64,000 nucleotides of DNA from Ulvibacterium marinum (GTDB lineage: Bacteria > Bacteroidota > Bacteroidia > Flavobacteriales > Flavobacteriaceae): contig NZ_RBCJ01000001.1 of assembly GCF_003626755.1 (NCBI RefSeq), forward strand, positions 248,001 to 312,000. Reading direction: 5' to 3'. The position numbers and the translations under genes are program-made. The notes beneath the pieces are model-generated. The model had not been told where the DNA came from and did no database searches. It worked only from the letters and a program-made list of their open reading frames with translations. This document shows, one piece after another, positions 29,082-39,447 of this stretch; position 1 is the stretch's first letter, and every line of letters begins with the position of its first letter.

Positions 29082-31346
29082 ATGAAAATCAACCAAAAGG
29101 CTATATTCTCTGCCATTCTACTTTTAACCGCTTTGCCATTATTGAAGGCACAGGAAAAAATGGCCGTTGATTATGTGAATCCGCTTATAGGAACATCGGC
29201 CTTAGGTTTTAGCGAAGGTAAGGATGGTGGTGGGACCATGCCCTGTGTGGGGCCGCCCTTTGCCATGACCAATTTTGTGGCGCAGACGCGTGAAAACAAA
29301 ATCAGTGAAATGCCCTATGTTTATGAGGATACAACCATTAAAGGATTTATGGCTACCCACCAGCCGACAGTCTGGATGGGCGATTATGGCTATGTCAGCG
29401 TAATGCCACAAATAGGGGAGTTAAAATTACTTCCGAATGATCGGGCATTACCTTTTTCGCATAACAACGAAATCTCGAAGCCCCATTACTATGCAGTTAC
29501 CATGAAGGATGATCGGAAAGAAATAAAAGGGGAAATCGCTGCTGCTTCACGTTGCGGCATGTTTCAGTTTACCTTTCCCGAATCCAAGGAATCACACCTA
29601 ATCGTTCAAGGCATCAACATCACCGAGAACAAGAAAGATTTTCAAGGTTACCTGAAGATTGATGAGAAAAAAGGAGAAATCACCGGGTATAATCCTGAAA
29701 GGATGTCCTCGCATTTAGGGCCTGAACTCAGTAACTTCAAAGGCTTTTTCATAATACAGTTCGATAAACCCTTTGAATCTTTTGGGACATGGAATTCTTT
29801 TCGTACCGAACCGGATATCGTGAAATTGGGAACGGAACAATACGGTGCCCGAATGGGTGCGTATATAAGTTTTAAAACAAAAAAGAACGAAAAAGTCAAA
29901 GTAAAGATTGCTACCTCGTTTATTAGTATTGAACAGGCCCGTAAAAATTTATCTATAGAAATACCCCATTGGGATTTCGAAAATTTAGTAAATACTACGC
30001 GTGATGTCTGGCAAGAAAATTTGAGCAGAATAGAGGTAAAGAGTACATCGGAAGTACAGAAAAGTATCTTCTACACGGCCTTGTTCCACACTATGTTGTT
30101 TCCTCGTGAGTTTTCAGAATATGGCCGCTACTACAGTCCTTTTGACGATAAAATCCATGAAGGTGTATCTTATAACGATTATTCCCTGTGGGATACTTTT
30201 AGGGCATTACATCCATTACTTCATTTTACGCATCCTGAACGGGTAAATCCCATGGTACAGTCCTTATTGCAGATGTACCAAGAAGGTGGGTGGCTACCCA
30301 AATGGCCAAACCCTACCTACACGAATATAATGATAGGCACCCACGCAGATGCTGTTATTGCCGATGCCTATGTAAAAGGGTTCAGGGATTATGATATAGC
30401 TCTGGCCTACGAAGCCGTTCGCAAAGACGCCATGCAGCCACCCTTTCGCGATACCGAGAAACATTGGGGCGATCGCGATGAAGGAGTCTTGTATGAGGCC
30501 CGGGGAGGGCTTACCTACTATCATTCATTGGGCTATGTAGCAGCTGACAGAACGCGCGAATCCGTAACGCGTACCATAGAATTTGGCATCGATGATTTTT
30601 CCATTGCCCAAATGGCAAAAGATCTTGGGAAAACCGAAGATTACGATCGGTTGATGGGTTGGAGTAAAAACTATAAAAACCTGTACAATCCTGAAACCGG
30701 TTTTTTAAATGCCCGTTTATTCAATGGCGATTGGCACGGCAATTCACAGGAAGGATTCACGGAAGGGGGGAAATGGACCTATCTTTTTGGTGCTATGCAT
30801 GATATCCCTGGAATGATGGATTTATATGGAGGAAAAGCCAAATTTGTCCAAAAATTAAATGAAAACTTTGATGGTGGCCACTATCGGCATGATAATGAAC
30901 CCGGGCACCACTACGCCTATTTGTTCAATTACGCCGAACAACCCTGGAAAACCCAAGAACTCATCAGGAAACATACCTCGGCGGAAAACTTTAGAAACCT
31001 GCCCTTGGGTATCAATGGAAACGATGATTGCGGCCAAATGTCCGCTTGGTACGTTTTTGGGGTAATGGGCTTTTATCCGGTAACTCCAGGGACCGAAGTT
31101 TTCGCTATAGGTGCTCCCCAATTTCCGGAGCTTACCTTAAAATTATCAAAGGACGGCAAATCCAAATTTTTCAAGATTATTGCGAATAATCTGTCCGAAG
31201 ATAATATGTACATACAATCCATGACCTTGGATGGAAATCGGATCAAAGAACCGTTTATAACCTATACCCAGATAATTAACGGCAATAGATTGGTTTTTGA
31301 AATGGGAGAAAAGCCTAACTTCAATGCGTTTAGTTACAAACCCTGA
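29082..31346 (+). CDS. GH92 alpha-mannosidase (classical motif set)
   Basis: A 754-residue exo-alpha-mannosidase with a signal peptide (cleavage near L-K-A-Q). I start at the ATG at 29082; an upstream TTG at 29061 overlaps the previous gene and is less likely. The classical GH92 blocks are present: D-Y-V-N-P-L-I-G-T at the start, F-T-E-G-G-K-W (Glu561, likely catalytic acid), D-N-E-P-G-H-H (Glu606) and G-N-D-D-C-G-Q-M-S-A-W-Y-V-F with the acidic base residues. GH92 enzymes are calcium-dependent inverting mannosidases, and this motif set is typical of alpha-1,2 (some alpha-1,3 or 1,4) specificity. It is cotranscribed with the metallophosphoesterase and followed, 249 bases on, by an EEP phosphoesterase. 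Confidence 0.93.
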   Translation: MKINQKAIFSAILLLTALPLLKAQEKMAVDYVNPLIGTSALGFSEGKDGGGTMPCVGPPFAMTNFVAQTRENKISEMPYVYEDTTIKGFMATHQPTVWMGDYGYVSVMPQIGELKLLPNDRALPFSHNNEISKPHYYAVTMKDDRKEIKGEIAAASRCGMFQFTFPESKESHLIVQGINITENKKDFQGYLKIDEKKGEITGYNPERMSSHLGPELSNFKGFFIIQFDKPFESFGTWNSFRTEPDIVKLGTEQYGARMGAYISFKTKKNEKVKVKIATSFISIEQARKNLSIEIPHWDFENLVNTTRDVWQENLSRIEVKSTSEVQKSIFYTALFHTMLFPREFSEYGRYYSPFDDKIHEGVSYNDYSLWDTFRALHPLLHFTHPERVNPMVQSLLQMYQEGGWLPKWPNPTYTNIMIGTHADAVIADAYVKGFRDYDIALAYEAVRKDAMQPPFRDTEKHWGDRDEGVLYEARGGLTYYHSLGYVAADRTRESVTRTIEFGIDDFSIAQMAKDLGKTEDYDRLMGWSKNYKNLYNPETGFLNARLFNGDWHGNSQEGFTEGGKWTYLFGAMHDIPGMMDLYGGKAKFVQKLNENFDGGHYRHDNEPGHHYAYLFNYAEQPWKTQELIRKHTSAENFRNLPLGINGNDDCGQMSAWYVFGVMGFYPVTPGTEVFAIGAPQFPELTLKLSKDGKSKFFKIIANNLSEDNMYIQSMTLDGNRIKEPFITYTQIINGNRLVFEMGEKPNFNAFSYKP

Positions 31347-31547
31347 GGGAAGATTGAATTCAAAGTATGTTCTTAAAACCCTTTTTATAGTCAATTTTAT
31401 CTTAAACAAACCGTATGCATCAATTCCACTTTTCCCAAGTGGACCTAAAAAACCTTTATGAAATGAGCATAAACAAATTTAATTTTTTGCTTACCCACCG
31501 AAATAATTAAATCTTTTGTGCGAAAGCGCAGCGGTCGATCTAAGCAG

Positions 31548-31588
31548 AAAATTTTTATTTGGTTCTTTTTCAGTAAAACAAAAATTTT
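31548..31588 (+). promoter_or_regulatory. AT-rich hairpin next to the EEP gene start
   Basis: Arms at 31548-31560 and 31576-31588 are complementary over 13 bases with one mismatch and a 15-base loop. The hairpin ends 7 bases before the ATG at 31596, so it could mask the start codon region in mRNA, but an all-A/T stem may also be chance in this AT-rich gap. Confidence 0.25.
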
Positions 31589-31595
31589 TAAATAG

Positions 31596-32453
31596 ATGAA
31601 AAAAAAGATAGCCATTGTACTAGTCCAAGTATTGATTTTTTCTTCATTTTCGCTCGCACAGAAGAACACACCCATTAACACAATGTCCTTTAATATTCGA
31701 TACGACAATCCCGAAGATGGCAAACAGAATTGGCACCATAGAAAGGAAAACGTTGTTCGGATGATTAATTTTTATGACCTGGATATTATTGGCATGCAGG
31801 AGGTCTTGATCAATCAACTAGATTATCTGAAGCAGCATTTGGGACAATACCAAACGGTTGGTGTGGGTCGCGAAGATGGAAAGGATAAAGGGGAGTTCTC
31901 TCCCATTTTTTATCGAAAGGATAGGTTCGAAGAGTTAAAGAGTGGTACGTTCTGGTTAAGTGAGACACCGGAAAAAGTAAGTAAGGGTTGGGATGCCTCC
32001 CTGGAAAGAATCGCAACTTGGGCACTAGTAAAGGATAAGATTACCGGGAAAAAGTTTGTCATTATGAACACGCATTTTGATCATATCGGAAAACAGGCCC
32101 GGATTGAAAGTGCTAAATTATTAAAGCAAAAATCCAAGGTACTTGCTAAGGATTTACCTCTAATCTTGACAGGCGATTTTAATCTAGTTCCGGAATCGGA
32201 GGCGATAAAAACCTTGACCGCACAAGACGGGAAGAATACCCTGGTAAACTCAAGCAATGTTGCCACTTTAAGCTATGGGCCCGACTGGACGACCTGTGGT
32301 TTTGATAATAGGCCCTTCCCTGAACGAAAGGTAATCGACTATATTTTTGTGAAACAGTACAAAAAGGTAATCAGATACGCCGTTTTCTCTGAAATGCTAA
32401 ACGATATCTTTTTATCGGATCACTGTCCGGTTTTTGCCCAAATTGAATTGTAA
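31596..32453 (+). CDS. Secreted endonuclease/exonuclease/phosphatase (EEP) family phosphoesterase
   Basis: A 285-residue protein with an N-terminal signal peptide (cleavage near S-L-A-Q) and one complete EEP domain. It shows F-N-I-R (Asn), G-M-Q-E (metal-binding Glu), N-T-H-F-D-H, T-G-D-F-N-L, I-D-Y-I-F and the final S-D-H-C-P-V (catalytic Asp-His). EEP proteins include DNases, sphingomyelinases and inositol-polyphosphate 5-phosphatases. A short, secreted Bacteroidota version usually sits in glycan loci and is taken as a phosphodiesterase or phosphatase. It follows the GH92 gene on the same strand and converges on the iol operon. A role in cutting a phospholipid- or phosphoinositol-type bond fits the neighbourhood but is unproven. 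Confidence 0.88.
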   Translation: MKKKIAIVLVQVLIFSSFSLAQKNTPINTMSFNIRYDNPEDGKQNWHHRKENVVRMINFYDLDIIGMQEVLINQLDYLKQHLGQYQTVGVGREDGKDKGEFSPIFYRKDRFEELKSGTFWLSETPEKVSKGWDASLERIATWALVKDKITGKKFVIMNTHFDHIGKQARIESAKLLKQKSKVLAKDLPLILTGDFNLVPESEAIKTLTAQDGKNTLVNSSNVATLSYGPDWTTCGFDNRPFPERKVIDYIFVKQYKKVIRYAVFSEMLNDIFLSDHCPVFAQIEL

Positions 32454-32510
32454 AGCCTTGCCGAATAATTCATTGGTGATAAACCTAAAGAACTAAGATC
32501 TAAATAGGAG

Positions 32511-33518
32511 TCAACCGATCTCGGATATTTTTACCGGCCTATTTTCCTGAATGGACTTAATCGCGGCAAGTCCTATTTTTAGGGATTGCAGCCCATCGTT
32601 ACCATCAACAGGCATCATGGTACCGTTGGAAAGACCCTTGATGAAATCCTTCATTTCTGTTTTATAGGCCTCCTGATAGCGTTCCAAGAAAAAATGCAAG
32701 GGCAAAGCGGCATGTATGCCTTGATTATTATACAGTTTATGTGAATCATGGAAATTGTTGTTGGATTGTACCATGCCTTTTGAGCCAAAGACCTCCACCC
32801 TCTGATCATAGCCATAGGACGCCTCCCTACTATTATCTATTATGGCCATGGTACCATCTGAATAGGTAAGTGTAACCACTGCGGTATCAATATCCCCGGC
32901 ATCCCCAATGGCCGGGTCGATCAAAACCGCACCTTTGGCATACACTTCCTCTACTTCCTTATCTACAACGAAACGGGCCATATCAAAATCATGAATGGTC
33001 ATATCCAGGAACAACCCACCTGATTTTTCAATGTAGCTTACTGGTGGAGCGCCGGGATCACGACTGGTAATCTTGACCAGATGAGGAATCCCCACAGCTT
33101 CGTTTTTCACCAATTCCCGTACCTTTCTGAATTCCTTATCAAACCTTCTGTTAAAGCCCAACATTAACTTTATTTTGGCATCCTTAACAGTCTCCAATAC
33201 TTCCGAAACCCTTGCCAATGAAAGGTCCAATGGTTTTTCGCAAAAAACATGTTTTCCGGCCTTTGCAGAAAGCTCCACATAATCTGCATGTGTATCGGTA
33301 GGGGAACAGATCAAAACGGCATCAATTTGGGTACCTCCCAACATTTCCTCAAAAGTGTCGGTGGTAAAGGGTACACCTTTATCCCTAGCATATTGCAAAG
33401 AACCCTCATCGGGATCTGTCGCCGCTACTATTTCTACGTCGGGCGTTTGAAGCAGATTCTCCAAATGGATTTTTCCGATTCTTCCCAATCCGGCTATGGC
33501 CAATTTTAGTTTTGTCAT
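32511..33518 (-). CDS. iolG: myo-Inositol 2-dehydrogenase
   Basis: A 335-residue Gfo/Idh/MocA dehydrogenase that oxidises myo-inositol to scyllo-inosose with NAD+. Rossmann motif G-L-G-R-I-G (residues 10-15), C-E-K-P in the nicotinamide site, and D-M-T-I-H-D-F-D-M-A-R-F with the catalytic Asp/His pair are typical of IolG. It is the last gene of the eight-gene operon, 14 bases after iolE. It catalyses the first step of the pathway although encoded last. The two catalytic domains and length match characterised inositol dehydrogenases, and the operon context makes the call firm. Confidence 0.93.
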   Translation of the reverse strand: MTKLKLAIAGLGRIGKIHLENLLQTPDVEIVAATDPDEGSLQYARDKGVPFTTDTFEEMLGGTQIDAVLICSPTDTHADYVELSAKAGKHVFCEKPLDLSLARVSEVLETVKDAKIKLMLGFNRRFDKEFRKVRELVKNEAVGIPHLVKITSRDPGAPPVSYIEKSGGLFLDMTIHDFDMARFVVDKEVEEVYAKGAVLIDPAIGDAGDIDTAVVTLTYSDGTMAIIDNSREASYGYDQRVEVFGSKGMVQSNNNFHDSHKLYNNQGIHAALPLHFFLERYQEAYKTEMKDFIKGLSNGTMMPVDGNDGLQSLKIGLAAIKSIQENRPVKISEIG

Positions 33519-33532
33519 TTGTATTGAATTAA

Positions 33533-34438
33533 TTATAGCCCTAATGTTCTTATGTAATCCCTATTAGATTGCGCGCATTTTTTGGGTTCTCCCATGCCTG
33601 GAAGTATATCCTGTTCAACAACGATCCAATCCCCATAGCCCTTGTCGTTCAAAAGTTTTACTATTGCATTAAAATCTACCATTCCTTTTCCAAGTTCACA
33701 GAATACCCCTTTTTTTAACGCATCGAAATAATCTCCATTTTCCTGGCGTGATAGTCGCGCTGCCTCGGGATCATAGTCCTTAAAGTGAACATGCCATATC
33801 CTATCGGAATACTTCATTATTGCGTCTATCGGATTACCTCCGCCAAAGGCGTAATGTCCCATATCCAAACAGAGTCCCAATAATTCAGGATTGGTCAAGG
33901 CCATAAGGGTATCTATCTCTTGCGGGGTCTCTACATACCCGGCACAATGATGATGGAAAACGGTTCGTAGTCCATATTTCTCCTTTACAACTTTGGCTAC
34001 TTTTTCAGCACCCGCGGCATATACTTTCCATTGCTTTTCCGAAAGTCCCATTTCCGGAGTTATTCTGCCTGCATATTGGGTACGATTTGGGACGGACCCA
34101 TTGTCATCGGCCAAAACAATAAACGCATTTTTATATCCTGCTCTATACATCAGTTGGGCCACTTTTAATGCGGTATCTACTCCCGCTTCATGGGTGTCGC
34201 CATCTGCCAAGTCTACCGGAACAAAGGCTCCCAGCAACTCCAAACCTCTCTTTTCGATTTCCTTGCGTAAAAGACCTGGGTCTGTAGGCATGTATCCCCA
34301 ATCGCCAAGTTCCGTACCGATATAGCCCGTCTCCTTTATTTCGTCCAAAACCTGTTCAAACCCGATTTCCTCGGATTTTTCCTCTAGGTCAAATTCCAGG
34401 GCCCCCCACGAACAAGGGGCATTTGCTATTTTAATCAT
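33533..34438 (-). CDS. iolE: Inosose (2-keto-myo-inositol) dehydratase
   Basis: A TIM-barrel enzyme of about 301 residues in the sugar-phosphate isomerase/epimerase-like AP-endonuclease-2 fold. I use the ATG at 34438, which gives the standard M-I-K-I-A-N-A-P-C-S-W-G N-terminus, 7 bases after iolA; an ATG 15 codons upstream overlaps iolA. Conserved metal-site pieces are T-E-L-G-D-W-G-Y, H-H-H-C-A-G-Y-V-E-T, L-D-M-G-H-Y and H-V-H-F-K-D. It dehydrates scyllo-inosose to the 1,2-dione that IolD hydrolyses. An inosose isomerase (IolI) would look similar, but this is the only TIM barrel of this type in the operon and the dehydratase is essential to the pathway. Confidence 0.9.
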   Translation of the reverse strand: MIKIANAPCSWGALEFDLEEKSEEIGFEQVLDEIKETGYIGTELGDWGYMPTDPGLLRKEIEKRGLELLGAFVPVDLADGDTHEAGVDTALKVAQLMYRAGYKNAFIVLADDNGSVPNRTQYAGRITPEMGLSEKQWKVYAAGAEKVAKVVKEKYGLRTVFHHHCAGYVETPQEIDTLMALTNPELLGLCLDMGHYAFGGGNPIDAIMKYSDRIWHVHFKDYDPEAARLSRQENGDYFDALKKGVFCELGKGMVDFNAIVKLLNDKGYGDWIVVEQDILPGMGEPKKCAQSNRDYIRTLGL

Positions 34439-34445
34439 CCTACTT

Positions 34446-35921
34446 TTAAAATTTACGAGACCATATATTGGGCCATCTCTCAATTATTACTTTGGTCTGA
34501 GTAAAAAACTCAATGGCATGTTTTCCCTGCCCATGGAGGTCTCCGAAGAAACTATCCTTCCAACCGCTAAAAGGAAATTGGGCCATTGGGGCCGCTACTC
34601 CAATATTAATGCCGATATTGCCTGCATCTGCCTCGTTTCTGAACTTTCTTGCATTTGCCCCACTTCCCGTAAATAGGCAGGCCATATTGCCATAGTTTCC
34701 GCTATTGACAAACGACAAGGCTTCATCTATAGTCGTCATGGAAATAAGGCTCATTACAGGGCCAAAGATTTCTGTTTTTATCAGCTCCTTATCCAAAGCC
34801 ACGTTTTCGAGAATTGTAGGCGTGATAAAATTACCTTTTTCATATCCGGAAATCGAGGCATTTCTGCCGTCAAGAAGCACCTGTGCCCCTTCATCAATTC
34901 CCTTTTGAATCAATCCTTCTATTCTAGTTTTACTTTCCGGGGTGATTACCGGGCCCATGTTTACCCCTTCTTCCCATCCGTAACCGGTGGTCCTTGATTT
35001 TACGGTTTCATAAAGGGCATCCTTTACTTCTCGCTGCTGGTCATCGACCGTGATAATCGTAGAGGCGGCCAAACACCGCTGTCCCGCACAGCCATACACA
35101 GAGTCTGCGATAATCTTTGTCGACATCTCGATATCCGAATCGGGCAATATGACCACAGGGTTTTTTGCTCCCCCCTGTGCCTGCACCCTTTTTCCGTTGG
35201 CCGTTCCCTTGGAATAAATATATCGAGCCACGGGCGTACTACCCACAAAACTGATGGCCTTGATCTGTGGATGCTCTAAAATGGCATCTACGGAATCCTT
35301 TCCGCCATGAACTAGATTGACCAAGCCCTTGGGAACATCCAATTGATCGATGAACTCAAAAATCTTCATCATGGTCAAGGGCACTTTTTCGGAAGGTTTT
35401 ACGATAAAGGCATTCCCGGTTGCAATCGCATAAGGCAAAAACCAGAATACAATCATACTAGGAAAATTAAAGGGCGTAATGCAAGCGGCAACACCCAAAG
35501 GTTGCCGAATCATCATCTCATCTATTCCCGTGGCAATATCTTCTATGACATCGCCGGCCATGAGCATGGGCGTACCACAGGCTACCTCAACATTTTCAAT
35601 AGCCCTTTGTATTTCTCCAAAAGATTCGGCCTTGGTCTTGCCCGACTCGTTGGTAATGATCTCTGCCAAAACTTCGGAGTTTTCCTCGAGCAACGATTTT
35701 AAATGATATAGCGCCTGAACCCTTTTCATTACGGGCACCTTGCTCCATTCCCTGTATGCCTTTTGTGCAGCAATTACAGCTTCGGCCACATCATTTTTCA
35801 TGTCCGGACCATAAGGCACTTTTGCCAAAACCTGCTGGTCTGCAGGATTTACTACATCAATCGTTTCCTTGGATGTACTACTTTGCCAATTGCCGTTTAT
35901 ATAATTCTTTAAAATGCTCAT
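34446..35921 (-). CDS. iolA: CoA-acylating (methyl)malonate-semialdehyde dehydrogenase
   Basis: A 491-residue aldehyde dehydrogenase superfamily enzyme. The N-terminal Y-I-N-G-N-W, F-N-F-P-S-M-I and the catalytic-Cys block [11 protein letters not shown] are characteristic of MmsA/IolA, which converts malonate semialdehyde with CoA and NAD+ to acetyl-CoA and CO2. It performs the last step of inositol breakdown. It lies between the SLC5 symporter and iolE on the same strand. It could also serve valine or beta-alanine catabolism, but operon membership points to inositol. Confidence 0.93.
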   Translation of the reverse strand: MSILKNYINGNWQSSTSKETIDVVNPADQQVLAKVPYGPDMKNDVAEAVIAAQKAYREWSKVPVMKRVQALYHLKSLLEENSEVLAEIITNESGKTKAESFGEIQRAIENVEVACGTPMLMAGDVIEDIATGIDEMMIRQPLGVAACITPFNFPSMIVFWFLPYAIATGNAFIVKPSEKVPLTMMKIFEFIDQLDVPKGLVNLVHGGKDSVDAILEHPQIKAISFVGSTPVARYIYSKGTANGKRVQAQGGAKNPVVILPDSDIEMSTKIIADSVYGCAGQRCLAASTIITVDDQQREVKDALYETVKSRTTGYGWEEGVNMGPVITPESKTRIEGLIQKGIDEGAQVLLDGRNASISGYEKGNFITPTILENVALDKELIKTEIFGPVMSLISMTTIDEALSFVNSGNYGNMACLFTGSGANARKFRNEADAGNIGINIGVAAPMAQFPFSGWKDSFFGDLHGQGKHAIEFFTQTKVIIERWPNIWSRKF

Positions 35922-35961
35922 TTTTAAAATGCTTAGTACGTATTAATTAAAAAACTGCTTT

Positions 35962-37560
35962 TTATCCATTGCTCCCCAACAAAACATAAATTAAAATCGT
36001 AATGGCGCATAGCCCTATGGACATGACCTTGGTATACTTCCAGGACACCAAATTTACCGCACCTACATCGGTAACTTCATACAAGTTCTTTCTCGGGTAA
36101 AAATGGGAAACCGCATACATGATAGCTACATTCAATACAAACTCAATGCCCCATAAATGCACAAAATGAATACCATGACTTGTATAACCCCAGGTCATAA
36201 AGATGTAAAAACACAGACCGAAAATCAAGGCAACCTTGGCACCCAAGGCCGAGACTTTTTTCATAAAAAATCCTGCTAGTAAAATCGAAGCTATAGGGAT
36301 AAAGAAAATACCATTCAATTCCTGTAACAATTGATACAACCCATCCGAGGCATTGGCGACCATAGGGGCTGTGAAAATGGCCACTACGGCCAAAACAGCC
36401 GATGTTCCCTTACCAATTCTAACCAGTTGGGTGTCACTGATATTCTTATTTAGATGTTTTTTTACGATATCCACGCTGAACAAGGTAGCCACGGAATTCA
36501 GCACCGAATTAAAAGTACTTAGAACCGCTCCCATAATTACTGCGGCAAAGAAACCGATCAACCAAACGGGAAGTACCTTTTTTACCAATTGGGGATAAAC
36601 GGAATCCTGTTGGTCAAAATAGGTGTCCTGAAAGTAAAAGTAACAGATAACGCCGGGAAGCACAATGACCAAAGGAATCAATATTTTAAAAAGGCCTGTT
36701 AACAATAACCCCTTTTGGGCTTCTTTTAAATTCTTGGCGCCCAATGCTCTTTGGATAATGGCCTGGTTCATACCCCAGAAATACAATTGATTGATGATCA
36801 ATCCTGTAAACAGCACTTCAAAAGGCAAAACCGAATCGGGCTTCCCTATCACATTGAATTTCTCCGGAGCAAACTCATAGACCTTTACCAAGCCATCAAC
36901 AATATTGTTGTCGCCAATGGCCATTAGCGCAAGAATGGGAATCAACAATCCCCCAATTAAAAGCCCAAGGCCATTGATGGTATCGGAATAGGCTACTGCT
37001 TTTAATCCTCCAAAAATAGCATATATGGAACCTATTGCTCCGATGACCACAATAGTAATCCAGAGTCCCTGGGTTGTGTCGACACCTAAAAAATCGGAAA
37101 CCCCGAACAGACTTTCAATACCTATGGCCCCCGAATACAATACAATAGGTAAAAGGGTAACCACGAACGAGAAAATCAATATGGAAGCAACCATGGTCCT
37201 CGTTAACCCATCAAAGCGGTTTTCCAAAAATTGGGGGATGGTGGTCAGGCCCATTTTAAGATATTTGGGTACGAAAAAGATAGCAGCGATTACCAGTGCT
37301 ATGGACGATGTGACCTCCCAGGCAATCACGATAAACCCATTGACATATGAATTTCCGTTCATACCAATCAGATGTTCCGAAGAGATATTGGTCAACAACA
37401 TAGATCCTGCGATTACGGTGCCGGTTAAACTTCTCCCTCCTAAAAAATAACCTTCGGAAGATCCTAAATTGGTCCTTCGGAGGCTATACCAAGTAAAGAG
37501 GGCGACCCCCCCTGTAAAAAGGATAAAAGAGGCCAGTGTGATAATCAAATCGGTATCCAT
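35962..37560 (-). CDS. SLC5/SSS sodium:solute symporter, probable myo-inositol importer
   Basis: A 532-residue inner-membrane symporter of the sodium:solute family with 13-14 helices. Y-F-L-G-G-R-S-L-T-G is the signature start, and F-W-G-M-N-Q-A-I-I-Q-R is the block that in the SGLT-like protein at 19255-20880 reads W-C-T-D-Q. It lies inside the iol operon, 15 bases after iolD and 40 bases before iolA, so it is the natural candidate for Na+-driven inositol uptake across the inner membrane. Animal SMIT inositol transporters belong to the same SLC5 family, which supports but does not prove the substrate. Confidence 0.88.
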   Translation of the reverse strand: MDTDLIITLASFILFTGGVALFTWYSLRRTNLGSSEGYFLGGRSLTGTVIAGSMLLTNISSEHLIGMNGNSYVNGFIVIAWEVTSSIALVIAAIFFVPKYLKMGLTTIPQFLENRFDGLTRTMVASILIFSFVVTLLPIVLYSGAIGIESLFGVSDFLGVDTTQGLWITIVVIGAIGSIYAIFGGLKAVAYSDTINGLGLLIGGLLIPILALMAIGDNNIVDGLVKVYEFAPEKFNVIGKPDSVLPFEVLFTGLIINQLYFWGMNQAIIQRALGAKNLKEAQKGLLLTGLFKILIPLVIVLPGVICYFYFQDTYFDQQDSVYPQLVKKVLPVWLIGFFAAVIMGAVLSTFNSVLNSVATLFSVDIVKKHLNKNISDTQLVRIGKGTSAVLAVVAIFTAPMVANASDGLYQLLQELNGIFFIPIASILLAGFFMKKVSALGAKVALIFGLCFYIFMTWGYTSHGIHFVHLWGIEFVLNVAIMYAVSHFYPRKNLYEVTDVGAVNLVSWKYTKVMSIGLCAITILIYVLLGSNG

Positions 37561-37575
37561 TTGGTCGGTGGTGGT

Positions 37576-39435
37576 TTAGAGGTAATATTTTTGGGTCTTC
37601 TTGTTTTTTTGATAGGTTTTATGGGATTCGCTTACGGCTACTTTCTCCGATACTTCTGCCACGGCCACATCCCACCAGGCGAAACCGGGAACTCCTTTTT
37701 TGCGATCTACCTCAATATAAATCAGGGTAGTATGATCAATAGTCTTTGCCTTTTTGAGGGCCGCCTTTAGTTCTTCTACATTGGACGTTTTAATTACATG
37801 TGCACCCATACTAGCTGCATTAGCGGCATAATCAATGGGTAACAACCCTCCGTCCAATTGGTTGGTCTCCTCATTGCGATAACGGTAGTATGTGCCAAAG
37901 CCGTCACTTCCCAAAGAAGCGGACAGCCCTCCGATACTGGAATATCCATCGTTGTTTAGGAGAACTATGGTCAGTTTTTGTCTTTCCTGAATAGAGGTAA
38001 TAATTTCTTGCGACATCATCAAGTAACTGCCATCGCCTACCAGCACATAGACCTCGCTTTCTGGATTGGCCATTTTGGCACCCAATCCGCCAGCGATTTC
38101 ATAACCCATACATGAGTATCCATACTCCAAATGAAAGCCTTTTGGATTTCGTGTTCTCCATAACTTGTGTAAATCTCCCGGAAGACTTCCCGCGGCACAA
38201 ATCATAATGTCGCTGGCATCGGAAAACGTATTTACGGCACCAATGACCTCGCCTTGAAAAGCCGGTGTTTCGTTCTTTTCCAAATAGATTCCCGAAACAA
38301 ATTCATCCCAGCTTGTATTGAAGTTTTCCACTTTTTCCCGATAATCCTTGCTGACCTCATAATCGGACAACTGTTGATCCATTTCCTCAAGAATTGCCTT
38401 GGCGTCACCTATCAATGGTAATGCCCCATGCTTAAAGGAGTCGAACTCGGTAATATTGATATTCACAAACTGCACCTCGGGATTTTGGAAGGCCGATTTT
38501 GAAATCGTGGTAAAGTCACTATAACGTGTTCCGAGGCCGATGACCAAATCGGCTTCCTTTGCGATTTCAATGGCTCCCGGAGTCCCTGTTACACCAACGG
38601 CACCCAGATTTTGGGGTTCGTTATAATCCAATGATCCCTTGCCGGCAAAGGTCTCTGTTACTGGAATCCCTGTTCGGTTGGCCAATTTTTTCAATATTTC
38701 GGTCGCGCCACTATAGATGGTGCCTCCCCCTGAAACTATCAAAGGCCTTTTGCTTTCCTTTATCCGTTCAATGGCCTTTGCCAAAAAGGTTTGATCTGGC
38801 ATTGTTCTACCGATATGCCATACCTTTTTTTGGAAAAGAGTAACGGGAAAGTCATATGCCTCTGCCTGAACGTCTTGGGGGATACTCAAGGTAACGGCCC
38901 CAGTTTCTGCCTGTGAGGTCAATACACGCATAACTTCGGGCAACGCCGTAATCAGTTGTTCGGGACGATTGATACGATCCCAATATTTGGATACGGGCTT
39001 AAAGCAATCGTTCACCGAAATGTCCTGCGTGACAGCCGATTCCAACTGCTGTAGAACGGGGGCTACATGCCGTGTCGCAAAAATATCCCCTGGAATCAAC
39101 AAAACAGGAATCCTATTGATGGTAGCTGCAGCGGCACCTGTAATCATATTGGTGGCTCCCGGACCAATGGAGGAAGTACATACAAAGGTCTGCAATCGGT
39201 CTTTAACCTTAGCAAAGGCCGCAGCCGTATGTACCATAGCCTGTTCGTTTCGTGCTACATAAAATGGAAAATCCGGATTTTGGTGCAATGCCTGCCCAAT
39301 TCCTGCAACGTTGCCATGTCCTAGAATCCCAAAACAACCCGCAAAAAACTTGTTTTGGATACCATCCCGTTCCACATATTGATTTTTTAGGTATTCTATT
39401 GTGGCCTGTGCAACTGTAAGTCTTTTTACTTCCAT
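37576..39435 (-). CDS. iolD: 3D-trihydroxycyclohexane-1,2-dione acylhydrolase
   Basis: A 619-residue thiamine-diphosphate enzyme. I start at the ATG at 39435; a TTG three codons upstream is less likely. The N-terminal Pyr domain has F-A-G-C-F-G-I-L-G-H-G-N-V, and the PP domain has the ThDP motif V-G-D-G-S-Y-L-M through L-L-N-N-D-G. The insert G-G-L-S-A-S-L-G-S is characteristic of IolD rather than acetolactate synthase. It opens the cyclitol ring to give 5-deoxy-glucuronate. Adjacent to iolC (12-base gap) and the symporter. Confidence 0.95.
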   Translation of the reverse strand: MEVKRLTVAQATIEYLKNQYVERDGIQNKFFAGCFGILGHGNVAGIGQALHQNPDFPFYVARNEQAMVHTAAAFAKVKDRLQTFVCTSSIGPGATNMITGAAAATINRIPVLLIPGDIFATRHVAPVLQQLESAVTQDISVNDCFKPVSKYWDRINRPEQLITALPEVMRVLTSQAETGAVTLSIPQDVQAEAYDFPVTLFQKKVWHIGRTMPDQTFLAKAIERIKESKRPLIVSGGGTIYSGATEILKKLANRTGIPVTETFAGKGSLDYNEPQNLGAVGVTGTPGAIEIAKEADLVIGLGTRYSDFTTISKSAFQNPEVQFVNINITEFDSFKHGALPLIGDAKAILEEMDQQLSDYEVSKDYREKVENFNTSWDEFVSGIYLEKNETPAFQGEVIGAVNTFSDASDIMICAAGSLPGDLHKLWRTRNPKGFHLEYGYSCMGYEIAGGLGAKMANPESEVYVLVGDGSYLMMSQEIITSIQERQKLTIVLLNNDGYSSIGGLSASLGSDGFGTYYRYRNEETNQLDGGLLPIDYAANAASMGAHVIKTSNVEELKAALKKAKTIDHTTLIYIEVDRKKGVPGFAWWDVAVAEVSEKVAVSESHKTYQKNKKTQKYYL

Positions 39436-39447
39436 CTTGATCAAAAT

